64,000 nt of DNA from Phyllobacterium sophorae (lineage in GTDB: Bacteria; Pseudomonadota; Alphaproteobacteria; Rhizobiales; Rhizobiaceae): assembly GCF_003010965.1 (NCBI RefSeq), contig NZ_PGGM01000011.1:1-64000 (forward strand). The letters run 5' to 3'. Positions 27,750 to 37,335 of this stretch are shown piece by piece (the stretch's first letter is position 1; every line of letters begins with the position of its first letter). The position numbers were made by a program, and so were the translations under genes. A model generated the notes under the pieces. It made no database searches. It was given only the letters and a program-made list of their open reading frames with translations, and had not been told where the DNA came from.

Positions 27750-27979
27750 TACGATCCCCTCCCAGAAATCAATCTTGCGAATCATATAATAATGCAAATA
27801 CAAAGTGAATCACGCCTGTTGGAACCGGACTGAAATCTCGGGGCGGAAATTAGTTTCAATATTTGCCATTATCGCTTTGAATCCAGCACGCAGCCTAGTG
27901 TCAAATGGATTGGGTTCAAAGCCGATGCAGTCCGGCGCGTGTTAGCGTGGACTTGTGCAGCGCTTGACGTGCCGCACCG

Positions 27980-28010
27980 CTTGCACTACGAGCGGTTCCG
28001 GTAGTGCAAG
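27980..28010. promoter_or_regulatory. Perfect 10-bp stem hairpin
   Basis: CTTGCACTAC (27980-27989) is matched by GTAGTGCAAG (28001-28010) around an 11-base loop. It lies in the 400-base gap between the divergent methyltransferase (27749, -) and glycosyltransferase (28151, +) genes. No T run follows, so an operator or a leader-RNA structure is more likely than a terminator. Confidence 0.5.
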
Positions 28011-28150
28011 TACCGTTTACTCGACGAGCGCAAAAATTGCACTCAGTTTCCAGCTATCGACGAACTGATTTCTCGGCATGTTGGGTTGATGTTACTAGAT
28101 TGGCGCTCATGGAAGCGCAAATCACGGTGCGTGTCATTGGAGCCTGGGCG

Positions 28151-29134
28151 ATGAAAAATTCGGTACATTCGGTCCCACTGGTCTCTATTATCATCCCGGT
28201 GAAGAACGGCCTACCAGCGTTCCGATCAGTCATTGAAATGGTTTCTCGCCAGGAGCTTGACGCTGACTTCGAAGTTATTGTGATCGATTCCGGGTCAAAG
28301 GACGGCTCGAAAGAAGTTGTTCCGCTTGACGATCCGCGATTCCGGCTGATCGAGATTTCGCCTTCCGAATTTGGCCACGGGAAGACGCGAAATCTTGGAG
28401 CGGCTGAAGCGCAAGGCGAGTTCTGCGCATTTCTTACGCATGACGCCACCCCTGTCGACGAGCGTTGGCTCGCTGAACTTGTTCGCCCATTGCGCGAGGA
28501 TCCAGAAATTGCCGGCGTGTTCGGTCGTCATATTGCCTATAGTGGTGCATCGCCTTTTACCCGCTGGGAGCTTGAGACGCATTTCGAGGGACTGCGCCTA
28601 TGGCCCAAGGTAAAGATCGAAGACGCACGCGAATACGCTCGCAATTTAGGCTTGAGGCAAATCTATCATTTTTACTCCGATAACTCATCCTGCTTGCGCA
28701 AGTCGGTGTGGCAACAAATTCCCTACCCGGATGTCGATTTTGCTGAAGACCAATTGTGGGCCAAGCAAATCGTCGAAGCAGGGTACGCCAAAGCATTTGC
28801 CTGGGACGCAGTTGTCGCTCACTCACATGACTATTCAATCTGGGAGCGACTCCAGCGCAGTTATGACGAATCAAGAGCCTTTCAAAGACTCTTTGGCTAC
28901 AGATTGTGCGAGACCAAAAAGTTAGCCCTCGCGAGGGCATTGAAAACCACAATGCGTGATGCCCGCCTTGCGATTCGGCATCGTTGGGTTCTCAGCCATC
29001 CATTGGCGACGCTCAAAATGCCTTTTGACAATTTGGCTCGTCAGATTGGCCATTATTTGGGATCTACCAAACTGGACCTCGCGCCGGGTCACGTAAAGCT
29101 GCTTTCGCGCGACAAGCAAATCCAGGCGAAGTAG
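28151..29134 (+). CDS. Family 2 glycosyltransferase, rhamnosyltransferase-like
   Basis: The 327-residue enzyme has a GT-A domain with VSIIIPVKNGLPAFRSVIEM, IDSGSKDGS, a GHGKTRNLGA segment and THDATPVD at the metal site. The acceptor region SSCLRKSVWQQIPYPDVDFAEDQ is found in dTDP-rhamnose-using GT2 enzymes. ATG 28151 follows GGAG by 9 bases, while the frame is open upstream to 28004. It lies 14 bases before a WsaF-like gene. With rmlACBD nearby, rhamnose transfer is a fair inference. Confidence 0.8.
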   Translation: MKNSVHSVPLVSIIIPVKNGLPAFRSVIEMVSRQELDADFEVIVIDSGSKDGSKEVVPLDDPRFRLIEISPSEFGHGKTRNLGAAEAQGEFCAFLTHDATPVDERWLAELVRPLREDPEIAGVFGRHIAYSGASPFTRWELETHFEGLRLWPKVKIEDAREYARNLGLRQIYHFYSDNSSCLRKSVWQQIPYPDVDFAEDQLWAKQIVEAGYAKAFAWDAVVAHSHDYSIWERLQRSYDESRAFQRLFGYRLCETKKLALARALKTTMRDARLAIRHRWVLSHPLATLKMPFDNLARQIGHYLGSTKLDLAPGHVKLLSRDKQIQAK

Positions 29135-29148
29135 CCAATAGTGAGGAT

Positions 29149-30369
29149 ATGATGATTGCTGATAATGTTAGACATTTGAAAAGAATTATTAAGCGAGACG
29201 GATTTCGTGTTGCGGCGAAGAAAGTTGTTGCGCGCCTAGCTGCACAAGCGCCGGCCCGCATGACCTACAAGCACGATACGATCAAGCATTACGAATTTCT
29301 CCTCGGCGAAGAACAGGGGTTTGGACTGAAACTCACGTCAAGGAACCTGCCGGAGGGTTCAATGACCTGGTTGATCCCTGATTTTGAAGCGCAATCTGGC
29401 GGCCACATAAACATTTTCCGCATGATGCAACTGCTGAGAACACGCGGGTTTCGGCATCAACACGTGGTCATCATGGAGCCGCATCGCTGGTCCTCAGCCG
29501 CGGAGGCTCAAGAAGCAATAAGCCGGTCCTTCGGTGAACATGGTATTACAGTTTCACTGGGAGTGCGCTCGATCGAGCCTTGCTCCTTTCTCGTCGCTAC
29601 CGGATGGCAAACCGCCTATTGGGTGTCCAAATATAAGGACACCTTGAATCGCCTTTATTTTGTGCAGGACTTCGAACCTAACTTCTATGCCCATGGCAGC
29701 GACTACTCGTTTGCAGAAAATACCTATCGCCTCGGCCTAACCGGCATCACAGCTGGGACTTGGCTCGCCGATAAGCTCGCGAGTGAGTATGGAATGAAGA
29801 CATTTCCGTATTCTTTCGCCTGCGATACTGATCTCTACAAGCCGACAGTTAGACGTAACCAGACCACGAAACAGATATTCTTCTATGCTCGCCCGGTAAC
29901 GCCGCGGCGTTGTTTCGAGATGGGATTGCTGGCCTTGAAGCAGGTCTGTGAGGCCATCCCTGAGGCATCCGTTGTCTTTGCGGGGTGGGACGTCAACGGT
30001 TATGACATTCCCTTCCCACATTTCAGTCGCGGTAGTGTCTCCGTGCAGGAATTGCCCGATCTTTACTCTCAATGTGATGTCGCGCTGATCTTGTCGTCAA
30101 CCAATCTTTCGTTACTGCCGCTTGAAGTAGCGGCATGCGAATGTCCGGTGGTTCTCAATGACAGTCCGCAGTCGAACTGGCTGCTTTCCAAGAGTCAGGC
30201 GACCTATTGCGATATGAGCGTGGATTCCATTTCTGCTGCTGTCATTGACAATCTTCGTAATCCGGAAAAAGCAAAGAAATTGGCCAGGGCCGCGCTCGAA
30301 CATGCACAACAAAATAGCTGGGAAGAAGAAGCAGATAAGGTGGCTGCTTTCTTGAAGTCGATAGAATAG
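29149..30369 (+). CDS. WsaF-like rhamnosyltransferase (GT-B fold)
   Basis: The 406-residue protein matches the WsaF family: the opening fold GGHINIFRMMQLLRTRGFRH, then YFVQDFEPNFYAHGSDYSFAEN, then a C-terminal GT-B half with IFFYARPVTPRRCFEMGLLAL and the donor-binding STNLSLLPLEVAACECPVVL. WsaF from Geobacillus makes a beta-1,2-linked rhamnose bond from dTDP-rhamnose; the linkage here is not known. GAGGA precedes ATG 29149. It follows the GT2 gene by 14 bases. Confidence 0.85.
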   Translation: MMIADNVRHLKRIIKRDGFRVAAKKVVARLAAQAPARMTYKHDTIKHYEFLLGEEQGFGLKLTSRNLPEGSMTWLIPDFEAQSGGHINIFRMMQLLRTRGFRHQHVVIMEPHRWSSAAEAQEAISRSFGEHGITVSLGVRSIEPCSFLVATGWQTAYWVSKYKDTLNRLYFVQDFEPNFYAHGSDYSFAENTYRLGLTGITAGTWLADKLASEYGMKTFPYSFACDTDLYKPTVRRNQTTKQIFFYARPVTPRRCFEMGLLALKQVCEAIPEASVVFAGWDVNGYDIPFPHFSRGSVSVQELPDLYSQCDVALILSSTNLSLLPLEVAACECPVVLNDSPQSNWLLSKSQATYCDMSVDSISAAVIDNLRNPEKAKKLARAALEHAQQNSWEEEADKVAAFLKSIE

Positions 30370-30543
30370 CAGCGTTCGCAACATATGGACGAGTCGGTGT
30401 CGCATTAAAGGTGATGATCAATCGTCAAAAGATCATTCGTTTTTCAAATCACGCAGATGATAAACTGGCGTAGACAGTTCAGTGTCTGCGCCGTTCGCAA
30501 TTCTATCGCATGCTGCGACGTTCGGTATATCTAGGATAAGTCA

Positions 30544-31458
30544 ATGATTGGCATTTACGGAGCAAACGGATTTATCGGTCGCCACCTTGTCCGACGGCTA
30601 GCAGAAAGCGGCGTCGTGATTCGAGCGGTGTCGCGTAAATTTGACCAAAATTTCGCCAAATCCTTTGCGCAGCTAGTGGAGTTCGTGGAGGCTGATCTCA
30701 GACAGCCTCTGGACATGGCTTCAACACTCCAGGACGTAGATACGGTCGTACAACTGGTATCTACATCCAGTCCTGGAATGAAGAATGATCACGCAATTGC
30801 TGACATTGCCGAGAACGTGGTTCCACACGTGCAATTCCTGCAAAGTTGCATTCGCGCCGGCGTCAGGCGCTATATCTTCATTTCTTCAGGGGGTACCGTG
30901 TATGGTCCGGGCGCACCGGTGCCAACACCTGAGACCAGTCAGACCAATCCGATAAATTCACATGGCCTGACCAAGTTGGTTGTTGAAAAATATATTCAGA
31001 TGCATGGTCATGTAGATGGCCTTGAGTACATTATACTTCGCGTTGCCAATCCTTTTGGGCCAGGTCAGGAATTCCGCAAAGGTCAAGGACTGATTCCTGC
31101 CATCCTCGATCATTGGCGCAAAGACCTTCCAGTGAAGATATTTGGCAACGGGATGGCGCTGCGCGACTATCTTTATATTGATGATCTGATCGACGCCATT
31201 GAGGCGGCGGTGATGCTATCTGGGCAGCCCCGATTGATTGTCAATGTCGGTAGCGGCGAGGTGCGTTCGGTGATCGAAGTCATCGAAGCGATCGAAACAG
31301 CCACACATCATAAATTCAAGCGCGAGTATATTGAGGCGCGAACAACCGATGTTGATGTAGCCAACCTTGATATTGCCTTTGCAAAGAAAATACTCAAATG
31401 GGCACCGAAGACGAAATTCGAAGACGGCGTTCGAATGACCGTAGATTTACGGTCTTGA
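30544..31458 (+). CDS. NAD-dependent epimerase/dehydratase (extended SDR) with His at the usual Tyr
   Basis: The 304-residue protein has the NAD motif GANGFIG (residues 5-11), ISSGGTVYGP as the Ser/Thr catalytic segment and an extended-SDR C-terminus (RDYLYIDDLIDAIEAAV). The family is UDP-sugar 4-epimerase or nucleotide-sugar reductase-like. The catalytic YxxxK reads H140-G-L-T-K144, so the usual Tyr is His, which may alter or abolish the normal chemistry. ATG 30544 is preceded by AGGATAAG. It would supply a sugar for the polysaccharide locus. Confidence 0.82.
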   Translation: MIGIYGANGFIGRHLVRRLAESGVVIRAVSRKFDQNFAKSFAQLVEFVEADLRQPLDMASTLQDVDTVVQLVSTSSPGMKNDHAIADIAENVVPHVQFLQSCIRAGVRRYIFISSGGTVYGPGAPVPTPETSQTNPINSHGLTKLVVEKYIQMHGHVDGLEYIILRVANPFGPGQEFRKGQGLIPAILDHWRKDLPVKIFGNGMALRDYLYIDDLIDAIEAAVMLSGQPRLIVNVGSGEVRSVIEVIEAIETATHHKFKREYIEARTTDVDVANLDIAFAKKILKWAPKTKFEDGVRMTVDLRS

Positions 31459-31680
31459 CCAATCGCACGCGATTCGCTCAACACCGACAGCATAACCAGT
31501 TTCGACCTATGCCGTTGCTCGTTCTTTGTTTGCAAATTCAGTTGACGGAAGTTTAGCTACTAGGCTCGACACACAGGCAGCAATCCTATGACTTTGGGCC
31601 GTTGGTCGCGCGAATGTGGCTGTCAACGGCTGCTCTCTCAAATTCCTATCTTCCTTCGATATCATCTGGCACCCCTCTGC

Positions 31681-32469
31681 TCACTGATGGTGACCAAAAT
31701 AGGCATTGGCTACAGTCTCTGCATCGGCATCCATCCGGATTTTCCCGTGCTCAAGCCAAACGATCCGGGTGCAGTTCTTGAGCAGCAGCTCTCTGGAATG
31801 GCTCGCAATGATGAGGATTTTCGTCTTGTTGACGAGATCATGCAGACGCTCGTTCGCTTTGTGATGAAAGCCTTCATCTCCCGTTGCCAGCCACTCGTCC
31901 ATGATGAGAATCTCAGGCTGGATCACAGTCGATATTGAGAATGCCAATCGCAGTTGCATACCTGTGGAATAGGTTCGCACCGGCATATCCAGAAAGCTTC
32001 CCAGCTCAGAAAAGTCCTCGATCTCCGCCTGCCGCTCTGCGAGTTCACGTTTTTTGAAGCCCAAGAGTGCGCCACGGATGCCTATATTCTCTCGCCCAGT
32101 GGCTTCGGGATCGATACCCAGGGAAATGTTGATCAGCGACGTGCATTTTCCATCGATGGAAATGTTACCCCCCGAGGGATAATAGACGCCACTCATGACC
32201 CGCAGGAGTGTTGTCTTGCCGGAACCATTGTGACCAATCAAGCCCAGCCGCTCCCCCTCCTTGAGACTCAAGTTGATGTTCTCAAGACCACGAATGATGA
32301 CGTGACCCTCGGAATTGGCACCGATCGTGCCGCCTGTGGCCAGGCTGATGACCTGATTTTTAAGCGATCTGCTTTTTGCATTGTAGATCGGGAAATCTAC
32401 GGTGACATTCTCGAGAAGCATTGACGTCATGTTTGCCTGCGCAAAAGTGCCTTGGGAAGGAATATTCAT
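31681..32469 (-). CDS. Polysaccharide ABC exporter ATPase (Wzt/KpsT type, no carbohydrate-binding domain)
   Basis: The 262-residue ATPase has Walker A IGHNGSGKTTLL, signature YSTGMQLRLAFS, Walker B ILIMDEWLATGDE and an H-loop IASHSRE. It lacks the C-terminal carbohydrate-binding domain seen in O9a-type Wzt. By family it powers export of a lipid-linked O-antigen or capsule across the inner membrane. ATG 32469 overlaps the stop of the permease gene (ATGA), so the pair is translationally coupled. The frame runs further upstream, but that part lies inside the permease. Confidence 0.9.
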   Translation of the reverse strand: MNIPSQGTFAQANMTSMLLENVTVDFPIYNAKSRSLKNQVISLATGGTIGANSEGHVIIRGLENINLSLKEGERLGLIGHNGSGKTTLLRVMSGVYYPSGGNISIDGKCTSLINISLGIDPEATGRENIGIRGALLGFKKRELAERQAEIEDFSELGSFLDMPVRTYSTGMQLRLAFSISTVIQPEILIMDEWLATGDEGFHHKANERLHDLVNKTKILIIASHSRELLLKNCTRIVWLEHGKIRMDADAETVANAYFGHHQ

Positions 32470-33275
32470 AGCCAATAGGTGATCCGTGAGCGGTACCGGT
32501 TTAAAAACAGCAGTGCGACGCTCCAGCCGACAATTGCCATGCCAATGACAACACACCAGTTAAGTGCTGTCCCGGTGCTACCGAGCAGAGGATCGCGGAT
32601 CACACTGATCAGATGATAGAAGGGATTAAGATAAAGCATTAGGCTGGACTTTGTCCCACCAGGCAAACGATGGGGCTCCCACATGATCGGCGTAACATAC
32701 ATGCCAACTTGCATGATGTTTTGCACAATCTGCGTCAGATCGCGATAGCGCGTGCACAGCACAGCCAGAATGACCATCACCCAGAGAAAATTGATCGATA
32801 CGAGAAAGAACCCCGGGATAACAAGCAATGCATTGAAGTTAACAAATTTGCCGAACATCAACAGAACAATCGGGAAAATAATTATATTGTGGCCTAGGAT
32901 GATGGTATTTCTCCACCACGTCCTCAAAATGTAAGTGAAAAATGGGATCGGCAATTGCAGCATTGTGTCACTGTTGGACATAAAGCTTGTGCAGCCGTCA
33001 TTGACGAGGTTTGAAAAGTATCCCCACATGATCAGGCCAACGCAAATGAACGGCAGAAACTCGGACATCGGCGAATTGAAGATCGTTCCGAAGACGAGTC
33101 CCAACGCGGCAATGAGCACGCCCATGTTGATGGTTAGCCAGAATGCACCGACGCTAGAACGCCGGTATCGCTGCGCCACATCTTGCCATCCGAGGAGTGC
33201 GGCCAGCCGGAAGTTGACGACTGAAGCGAAAATGTCCTCCCAGGCAGTGATCTTTTGCGAAGTCGCTCTGGACAT
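32466..33275 (-). CDS. Polysaccharide ABC exporter permease (Wzm/KpsM type)
   Basis: The 269-residue membrane protein has the ABC-2 layout: an N-terminal amphipathic lead-in (WQDVAQRYRRSSVGAFWLTI), six membrane helices, and the family segment RYRDLTQIVQNIMQVGMYVTPIM (split across about 20 residues). It forms the channel for lipid-linked polysaccharide with the coupled ATPase. ATG 33275 is chosen, preceded by AGAGAGA; the frame is open to 33389. It is divergent from rmlA. Confidence 0.9.
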   Translation of the reverse strand: MSRATSQKITAWEDIFASVVNFRLAALLGWQDVAQRYRRSSVGAFWLTINMGVLIAALGLVFGTIFNSPMSEFLPFICVGLIMWGYFSNLVNDGCTSFMSNSDTMLQLPIPFFTYILRTWWRNTIILGHNIIIFPIVLLMFGKFVNFNALLVIPGFFLVSINFLWVMVILAVLCTRYRDLTQIVQNIMQVGMYVTPIMWEPHRLPGGTKSSLMLYLNPFYHLISVIRDPLLGSTGTALNWCVVIGMAIVGWSVALLFLNRYRSRITYWL

Positions 33276-33710
33276 GTAGATGCAGTCTCTCTTATTGGCC
33301 GTTTTCTGGATCGCGGTTAACACATTAGAATTGGACTTAATAGTGACTGGCTGTCGCATTTCATGTACCAGCGTGGGAAACCCCGACATTGGTCGTCACA
33401 GGAACTTGGGAACAAAGACTGACCCCCGCCGAGCCTGTCATCTGAACCAACGCCGGAGCGTCGAAGTCCATGATGTTGACCGGAACGTCCCGCATTTTCT
33501 GCGCCTACTATAGAATATCGCGTACGAAATCTCTGCGGCAGAATCCCGCCACCGCATTGCCGTCTTCAGCGTGTTCGAGAATGAAGCCGCTCAACGCTTC
33601 TGCTAGGTACGGGCGCTTCGCTTTAGCACATTCCCGGTTGGGTGGTTGTTCAAAGCATGCGGATAGGCTAACGGTTGCACGATATTCCATAGATTAGGAT
33701 TTTCGTTGAT
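33276..33710. other. Intergenic region between wzm and rmlA
   Basis: About 435 bases between divergent operons. A 60-codon frame crosses it on the minus strand but has no ribosome site or family. I looked for a JUMPstart/ops element and did not see one. The region should hold the promoters for both the exporter and the rml operon. Confidence 0.45.
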
Positions 33711-34595
33711 ATGAAGGGTATTATTCTTGCTGGTGGTAGCGGAACGCGGCTCTACCCCCTAACGATTGCAGTATCGAAACAGATATTGCCGATCTACGAT
33801 AAGCCAATGATCTTCTATCCGCTCAGTGTCCTGATGCTGGCCGGTATCAGGGACATTTTGATTATTTCGACGCCGCGCGACTTGCCGGTGTTCCGGGACC
33901 TGTTTGGTGATGGCAGTGATTTTGGCCTCAATCTGTCCTTTGCGGAACAGCCGCAACCCAACGGACTGGCAGAAGCCTTCATTATCGGACGCGAGTTTAT
34001 TGGCAACGACCATGTAGCCATGGTGCTCGGTGACAATATCTATTATGGCGATGGCTTGTCACGCCTGTGTAAAGAAGCCGCTGAGCGTAAGAATGGCGCA
34101 TCGGTTTTTGCCTACCATGTCGAGGACCCCGAGCGCTATGGCGTTGTTGAGTTCGATCGGGCTACCAAGCGTGCGATTTCGATTGAGGAAAAACCGCAGA
34201 AACCTAAATCTAACTGGGCGGTCACCGGTCTGTACTTTTACGACAATGACGTGGTTGATATAGCCTCCAGGATCAAGCCGTCCGATCGGGGTGAACTCGA
34301 GATAACAGCGGTTAACAATATTTATCTTGAACGCGGGGATCTTCACGTCCAGAGGCTTGGCCGGGGCTATGCCTGGCTCGACACAGGCACGCATGACAGC
34401 CTGCACGAGGCATCGTCTTTCGTGCGAACCATTGAGCACCGGCAAGGTGTCATGATCGCCTGTCCCGAGGAAATCGCTTACCAAAACCATTGGATAACGG
34501 ACGAACAGGTCCTGGATCGTGCTTCGCGGCTCGGAAAGACCGCATATGCCGCCTACCTGCGGCGCCGCATTGTGGAGCTGGCGATAGATGCTTGA
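33711..34595 (+). CDS. rmlA: Glucose-1-phosphate thymidylyltransferase
   Basis: The 294-residue enzyme makes dTDP-glucose from dTTP and glucose-1-phosphate, the first step to dTDP-L-rhamnose. It has the nucleotidyl-transfer signature [17 protein letters not shown], the sugar-phosphate site [14 protein letters not shown] and GDNIYYG. Length is normal. It overlaps rmlC by 8 bases and starts the rmlACBD operon. The product feeds the neighbouring rhamnosyltransferases. Confidence 0.96.
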   Translation: MKGIILAGGSGTRLYPLTIAVSKQILPIYDKPMIFYPLSVLMLAGIRDILIISTPRDLPVFRDLFGDGSDFGLNLSFAEQPQPNGLAEAFIIGREFIGNDHVAMVLGDNIYYGDGLSRLCKEAAERKNGASVFAYHVEDPERYGVVEFDRATKRAISIEEKPQKPKSNWAVTGLYFYDNDVVDIASRIKPSDRGELEITAVNNIYLERGDLHVQRLGRGYAWLDTGTHDSLHEASSFVRTIEHRQGVMIACPEEIAYQNHWITDEQVLDRASRLGKTAYAAYLRRRIVELAIDA

Positions 34596-35145
34596 AATAC
34601 GCAAACTTGGCCTTCATGGGGTGTTGGAGATCGTACCCCAGCGATTTGGGGATGATCGGGGTTTCTTTTCCGAAACCTATAACGCTTCGAGCTTTTCCCA
34701 AGCGGGGCTGGACCTCGTTTTTGTTCAGGACAACCACTCCTTATCCGCGGCAAAGGGCGTCGTACGCGGCCTGCATTATCAGCTGGCGCCCAAGGCGCAG
34801 GACAAGCTTGTGCGCGTTATCCGCGGATCGATTATCGATGTTGCTGTCGATATTCGCAAAGGATCGCCGACATTCGGGAAATGGGTTTCATTGGAGCTGT
34901 CTGCTCAAAAGTGGAATCAGATTCTTGTGCCCAAGGGTTTTGCGCACGGGTTCATGACGCTTGAGGAAAATACAGAGGTTATCTACAAGGTAACCGACTA
35001 CTATTCGCCTGAACACGACCGTGCCATTCGGTTTGATGATCCACAGATAGGGATCGAGTGGCCTTTGCCCTCTGACGAGATTCAGCTTTCGGACAAGGAT
35101 CGGGCGGCGCCGAGTCTGGCTGATGCAGAAACATTCACTAATTAA
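34588..35145 (+). CDS. rmlC: dTDP-4-dehydrorhamnose 3,5-epimerase
   Basis: The 185-residue cupin epimerises C3 and C5 of dTDP-4-keto-6-deoxyglucose. It has [15 protein letters not shown], the catalytic His in RGLHYQL, the Lys of KLVRVIRG and [14 protein letters not shown]. Length is typical. It overlaps the end of rmlA and is followed by rmlB after 15 bases, an order (A-C-B-D) found in many rhizobia. Confidence 0.96.
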   Translation: MLEIRKLGLHGVLEIVPQRFGDDRGFFSETYNASSFSQAGLDLVFVQDNHSLSAAKGVVRGLHYQLAPKAQDKLVRVIRGSIIDVAVDIRKGSPTFGKWVSLELSAQKWNQILVPKGFAHGFMTLEENTEVIYKVTDYYSPEHDRAIRFDDPQIGIEWPLPSDEIQLSDKDRAAPSLADAETFTN

Positions 35146-35160
35146 AGACGGAGTTTGTTG

Positions 35161-36231
35161 ATGAGAATTCTTGTCACCGGCGGCGCTGGTTTCATTGGTT
35201 CGGCTGTTTGCCGCTTGCTTGCAGCAAATCCGCAAAATCACGTGATCAACGTTGATAAACTGACCTATGCCGGCAATCTAACATCACTCCGGCAGATTGA
35301 GAATTATCCCAATTATCGCTTTGTTGAGGGTGATATCTGCGATGATATTGCGGTTCTCGGCCTTCTGCGAAGCGAGAAGATAGAAGCGATCATGCATCTT
35401 GCGGCAGAAAGCCATGTCGACCGCTCGATCGATGGGCCCGCCGCTTTCATCGAAACCAATATTGTCGGGACGTTTCGTTTGTTAAACGCTGCGCTCACAT
35501 ATTGGCGAGAGCTACCGTCGGACGCAAAAAATGCATTTCGCTTCCACCATATTTCTACCGACGAGGTTTTCGGTGATCTGCCGTTTGACAGCGGCATTTT
35601 TACCGAAGAGACACCTTACGCGCCCTCCTCGCCCTATTCTGCGTCCAAGGCGGCATCCGACCATCTTGTCCGCGCGTGGCATGAGACCTATGGGCTTCCG
35701 GTCGTGCTGTCGAACTGCTCCAATAATTACGGTCCCTTCCATTTCCCGGAAAAATTGATCCCATTGGTCATCCTGAACGCTTTGGATGGCAAGCCGCTTC
35801 CAGTATATGGCGCGGGAGCAAATGTACGCGATTGGCTCTATGTCGAGGATCATGCACGGGCGCTCGAAGTCGTCGTGACCAAAGGGGCTGTTGGTCAGAA
35901 CTACAATATCGGTGGCCACAACGAAAAGACCAATCTCAATGTCGTCGAGACGATCTGCGATATTCTGGATCAGAAGCGCCCGCGCAAAGGTGGCCGTCGC
36001 TATCGTGATCTGATCACCTTCGTATCTGATCGCCCGGGCCACGACCGCCGGTATGCCATCGATGCGTCCAAGATCGAGCGGGATCTTGGGTGGAAACCGC
36101 TAGAAACGTTTGAGACCGGCCTTGCCAAGACCATTGACTGGTATCTTGCCAATGAATGGTGGTGGGAACCGATCCGCAGCGGTCGCTATGCGGGCGAACG
36201 TCTGGGCGCAGACGTTAAAGGAAACGCATGA
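35161..36231 (+). CDS. rmlB: dTDP-glucose 4,6-dehydratase
   Basis: The 356-residue extended SDR converts dTDP-glucose to the 4-keto-6-deoxy sugar. It has NAD motif [45 protein letters not shown] with the catalytic Asp-Glu pair and [12 protein letters not shown] (YxxxK). ATG 35161 is used because ACGGAG lies 8 bases upstream; in-frame TTGs precede it. Its stop overlaps the rmlD start (ATGA). Confidence 0.96.
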   Translation: MRILVTGGAGFIGSAVCRLLAANPQNHVINVDKLTYAGNLTSLRQIENYPNYRFVEGDICDDIAVLGLLRSEKIEAIMHLAAESHVDRSIDGPAAFIETNIVGTFRLLNAALTYWRELPSDAKNAFRFHHISTDEVFGDLPFDSGIFTEETPYAPSSPYSASKAASDHLVRAWHETYGLPVVLSNCSNNYGPFHFPEKLIPLVILNALDGKPLPVYGAGANVRDWLYVEDHARALEVVVTKGAVGQNYNIGGHNEKTNLNVVETICDILDQKRPRKGGRRYRDLITFVSDRPGHDRRYAIDASKIERDLGWKPLETFETGLAKTIDWYLANEWWWEPIRSGRYAGERLGADVKGNA

Positions 36232-37121
36232 AGATCGTCGTTACAGGCAAGGAGGGCCAGGTTGTTCGCAGCTTGATAGAAAGGGCTGCACATAATCCCC
36301 AGATCGATGTAATCGCACTGGGACGACCAGAGCTGGATTTGTCCGACACGTCCACAATTGCGCGTGCCATCTTGGCAGCCGCGCCGGATATCGTTGTTTC
36401 TGCGGCGGCCTATACGGCAGTTGATCAGGCCGAGGACGAGCCGGAGCTGGCCCATGCAATCAATGTGGTCGGTGCGGGCGCTGTCGCCAGGGCAGCTTCA
36501 GAACTCGGGATTCCGGTTATCCATCTTTCCACAGACTACGTTTTCGCTGGTGACGGGGTAAAGCCCTACGTGGAGACAGATGAAACCCGTCCGCAAGGGA
36601 TATACGGCCAGACGAAACTTGACGGTGAGTTTGCTGTGATAAAGGCCAATCCACGGCACATTATTTTGCGTACAGCGTGGGTCTATAGCCCTTTTGGCAA
36701 GAATTTTGTCAAGACGATGCTACGGCTGGCCGAAAGCCGGGACTCCGTTTCCGTGGTGGACGACCAGTGGGGAAATCCGACCTCGGCCGTCGATATCGCA
36801 GATGCAATCATTGAAGTTGCCAAGCATCTCGGTGCCAATGGTTCATTTGCAGGTTATGGGATCTACCACGTTGTAGGAACGGGCAGCATAAACTGGAGTG
36901 GGTTTGCTCGCGCGATTTTTGCGTCAAGCCGGCAATATGGCGGACCGTTCGCCGATGTCGTCGACATCGCCAGCGCCGACTACCCGACCAAGGCCAGGCG
37001 CCCACTCAATTCGCGCCTCTCAACAGATGCGTTCTTCAATGCATTTGGTTGGCGCGCCCCCGATTGGCGCATTTCCACGGATACAACAGTCGCGCGACTG
37101 CTGTCGAAGGCCAAGGGATAA
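36228..37121 (+). CDS. rmlD: dTDP-4-dehydrorhamnose reductase
   Basis: The 297-residue SDR reduces the 4-keto group to give dTDP-L-rhamnose. It has the variant nucleotide motif [11 protein letters not shown] common in rhizobial Rml[23 protein letters not shown] and the catalytic YGQTKLDGE (YxxxK). ATG 36228 overlaps the rmlB stop. It is the last gene of the operon; the next gene is a separate LysR regulator. Confidence 0.95.
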   Translation: MKIVVTGKEGQVVRSLIERAAHNPQIDVIALGRPELDLSDTSTIARAILAAAPDIVVSAAAYTAVDQAEDEPELAHAINVVGAGAVARAASELGIPVIHLSTDYVFAGDGVKPYVETDETRPQGIYGQTKLDGEFAVIKANPRHIILRTAWVYSPFGKNFVKTMLRLAESRDSVSVVDDQWGNPTSAVDIADAIIEVAKHLGANGSFAGYGIYHVVGTGSINWSGFARAIFASSRQYGGPFADVVDIASADYPTKARRPLNSRLSTDAFFNAFGWRAPDWRISTDTTVARLLSKAKG

Positions 37122-37335
37122 TCCCGGCAGCGTCCAGCGATGCGGATGGTTTGATTTCGATAACTTCTTCGAAGTAATGTGTTTCGCCCGGAAAGGCGGA
37201 CCCTCGCCCAAGCGCGCCCGACCGTCATGGAACAACAAATGGAGTCCACCGCGCGATTGGACAAATCATTCATATCAAGAACATTGGCAACACAAGGCTT
37301 TTGCATGATGATAAACCCCATAAGGGGCAACAAAA

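Noticed and set aside
30400..30445. Weak hairpin (ATGATC/GATCAT) followed by a T-rich run after the WsaF-like gene
   Set aside because: The stem is only six AT-rich base pairs with a long loop, so a terminator cannot be claimed.
33276..33710. JUMPstart/ops element upstream of rmlA
   Set aside because: I searched by eye for the GGCGGTAG-type core and did not find it in the intergenic region.
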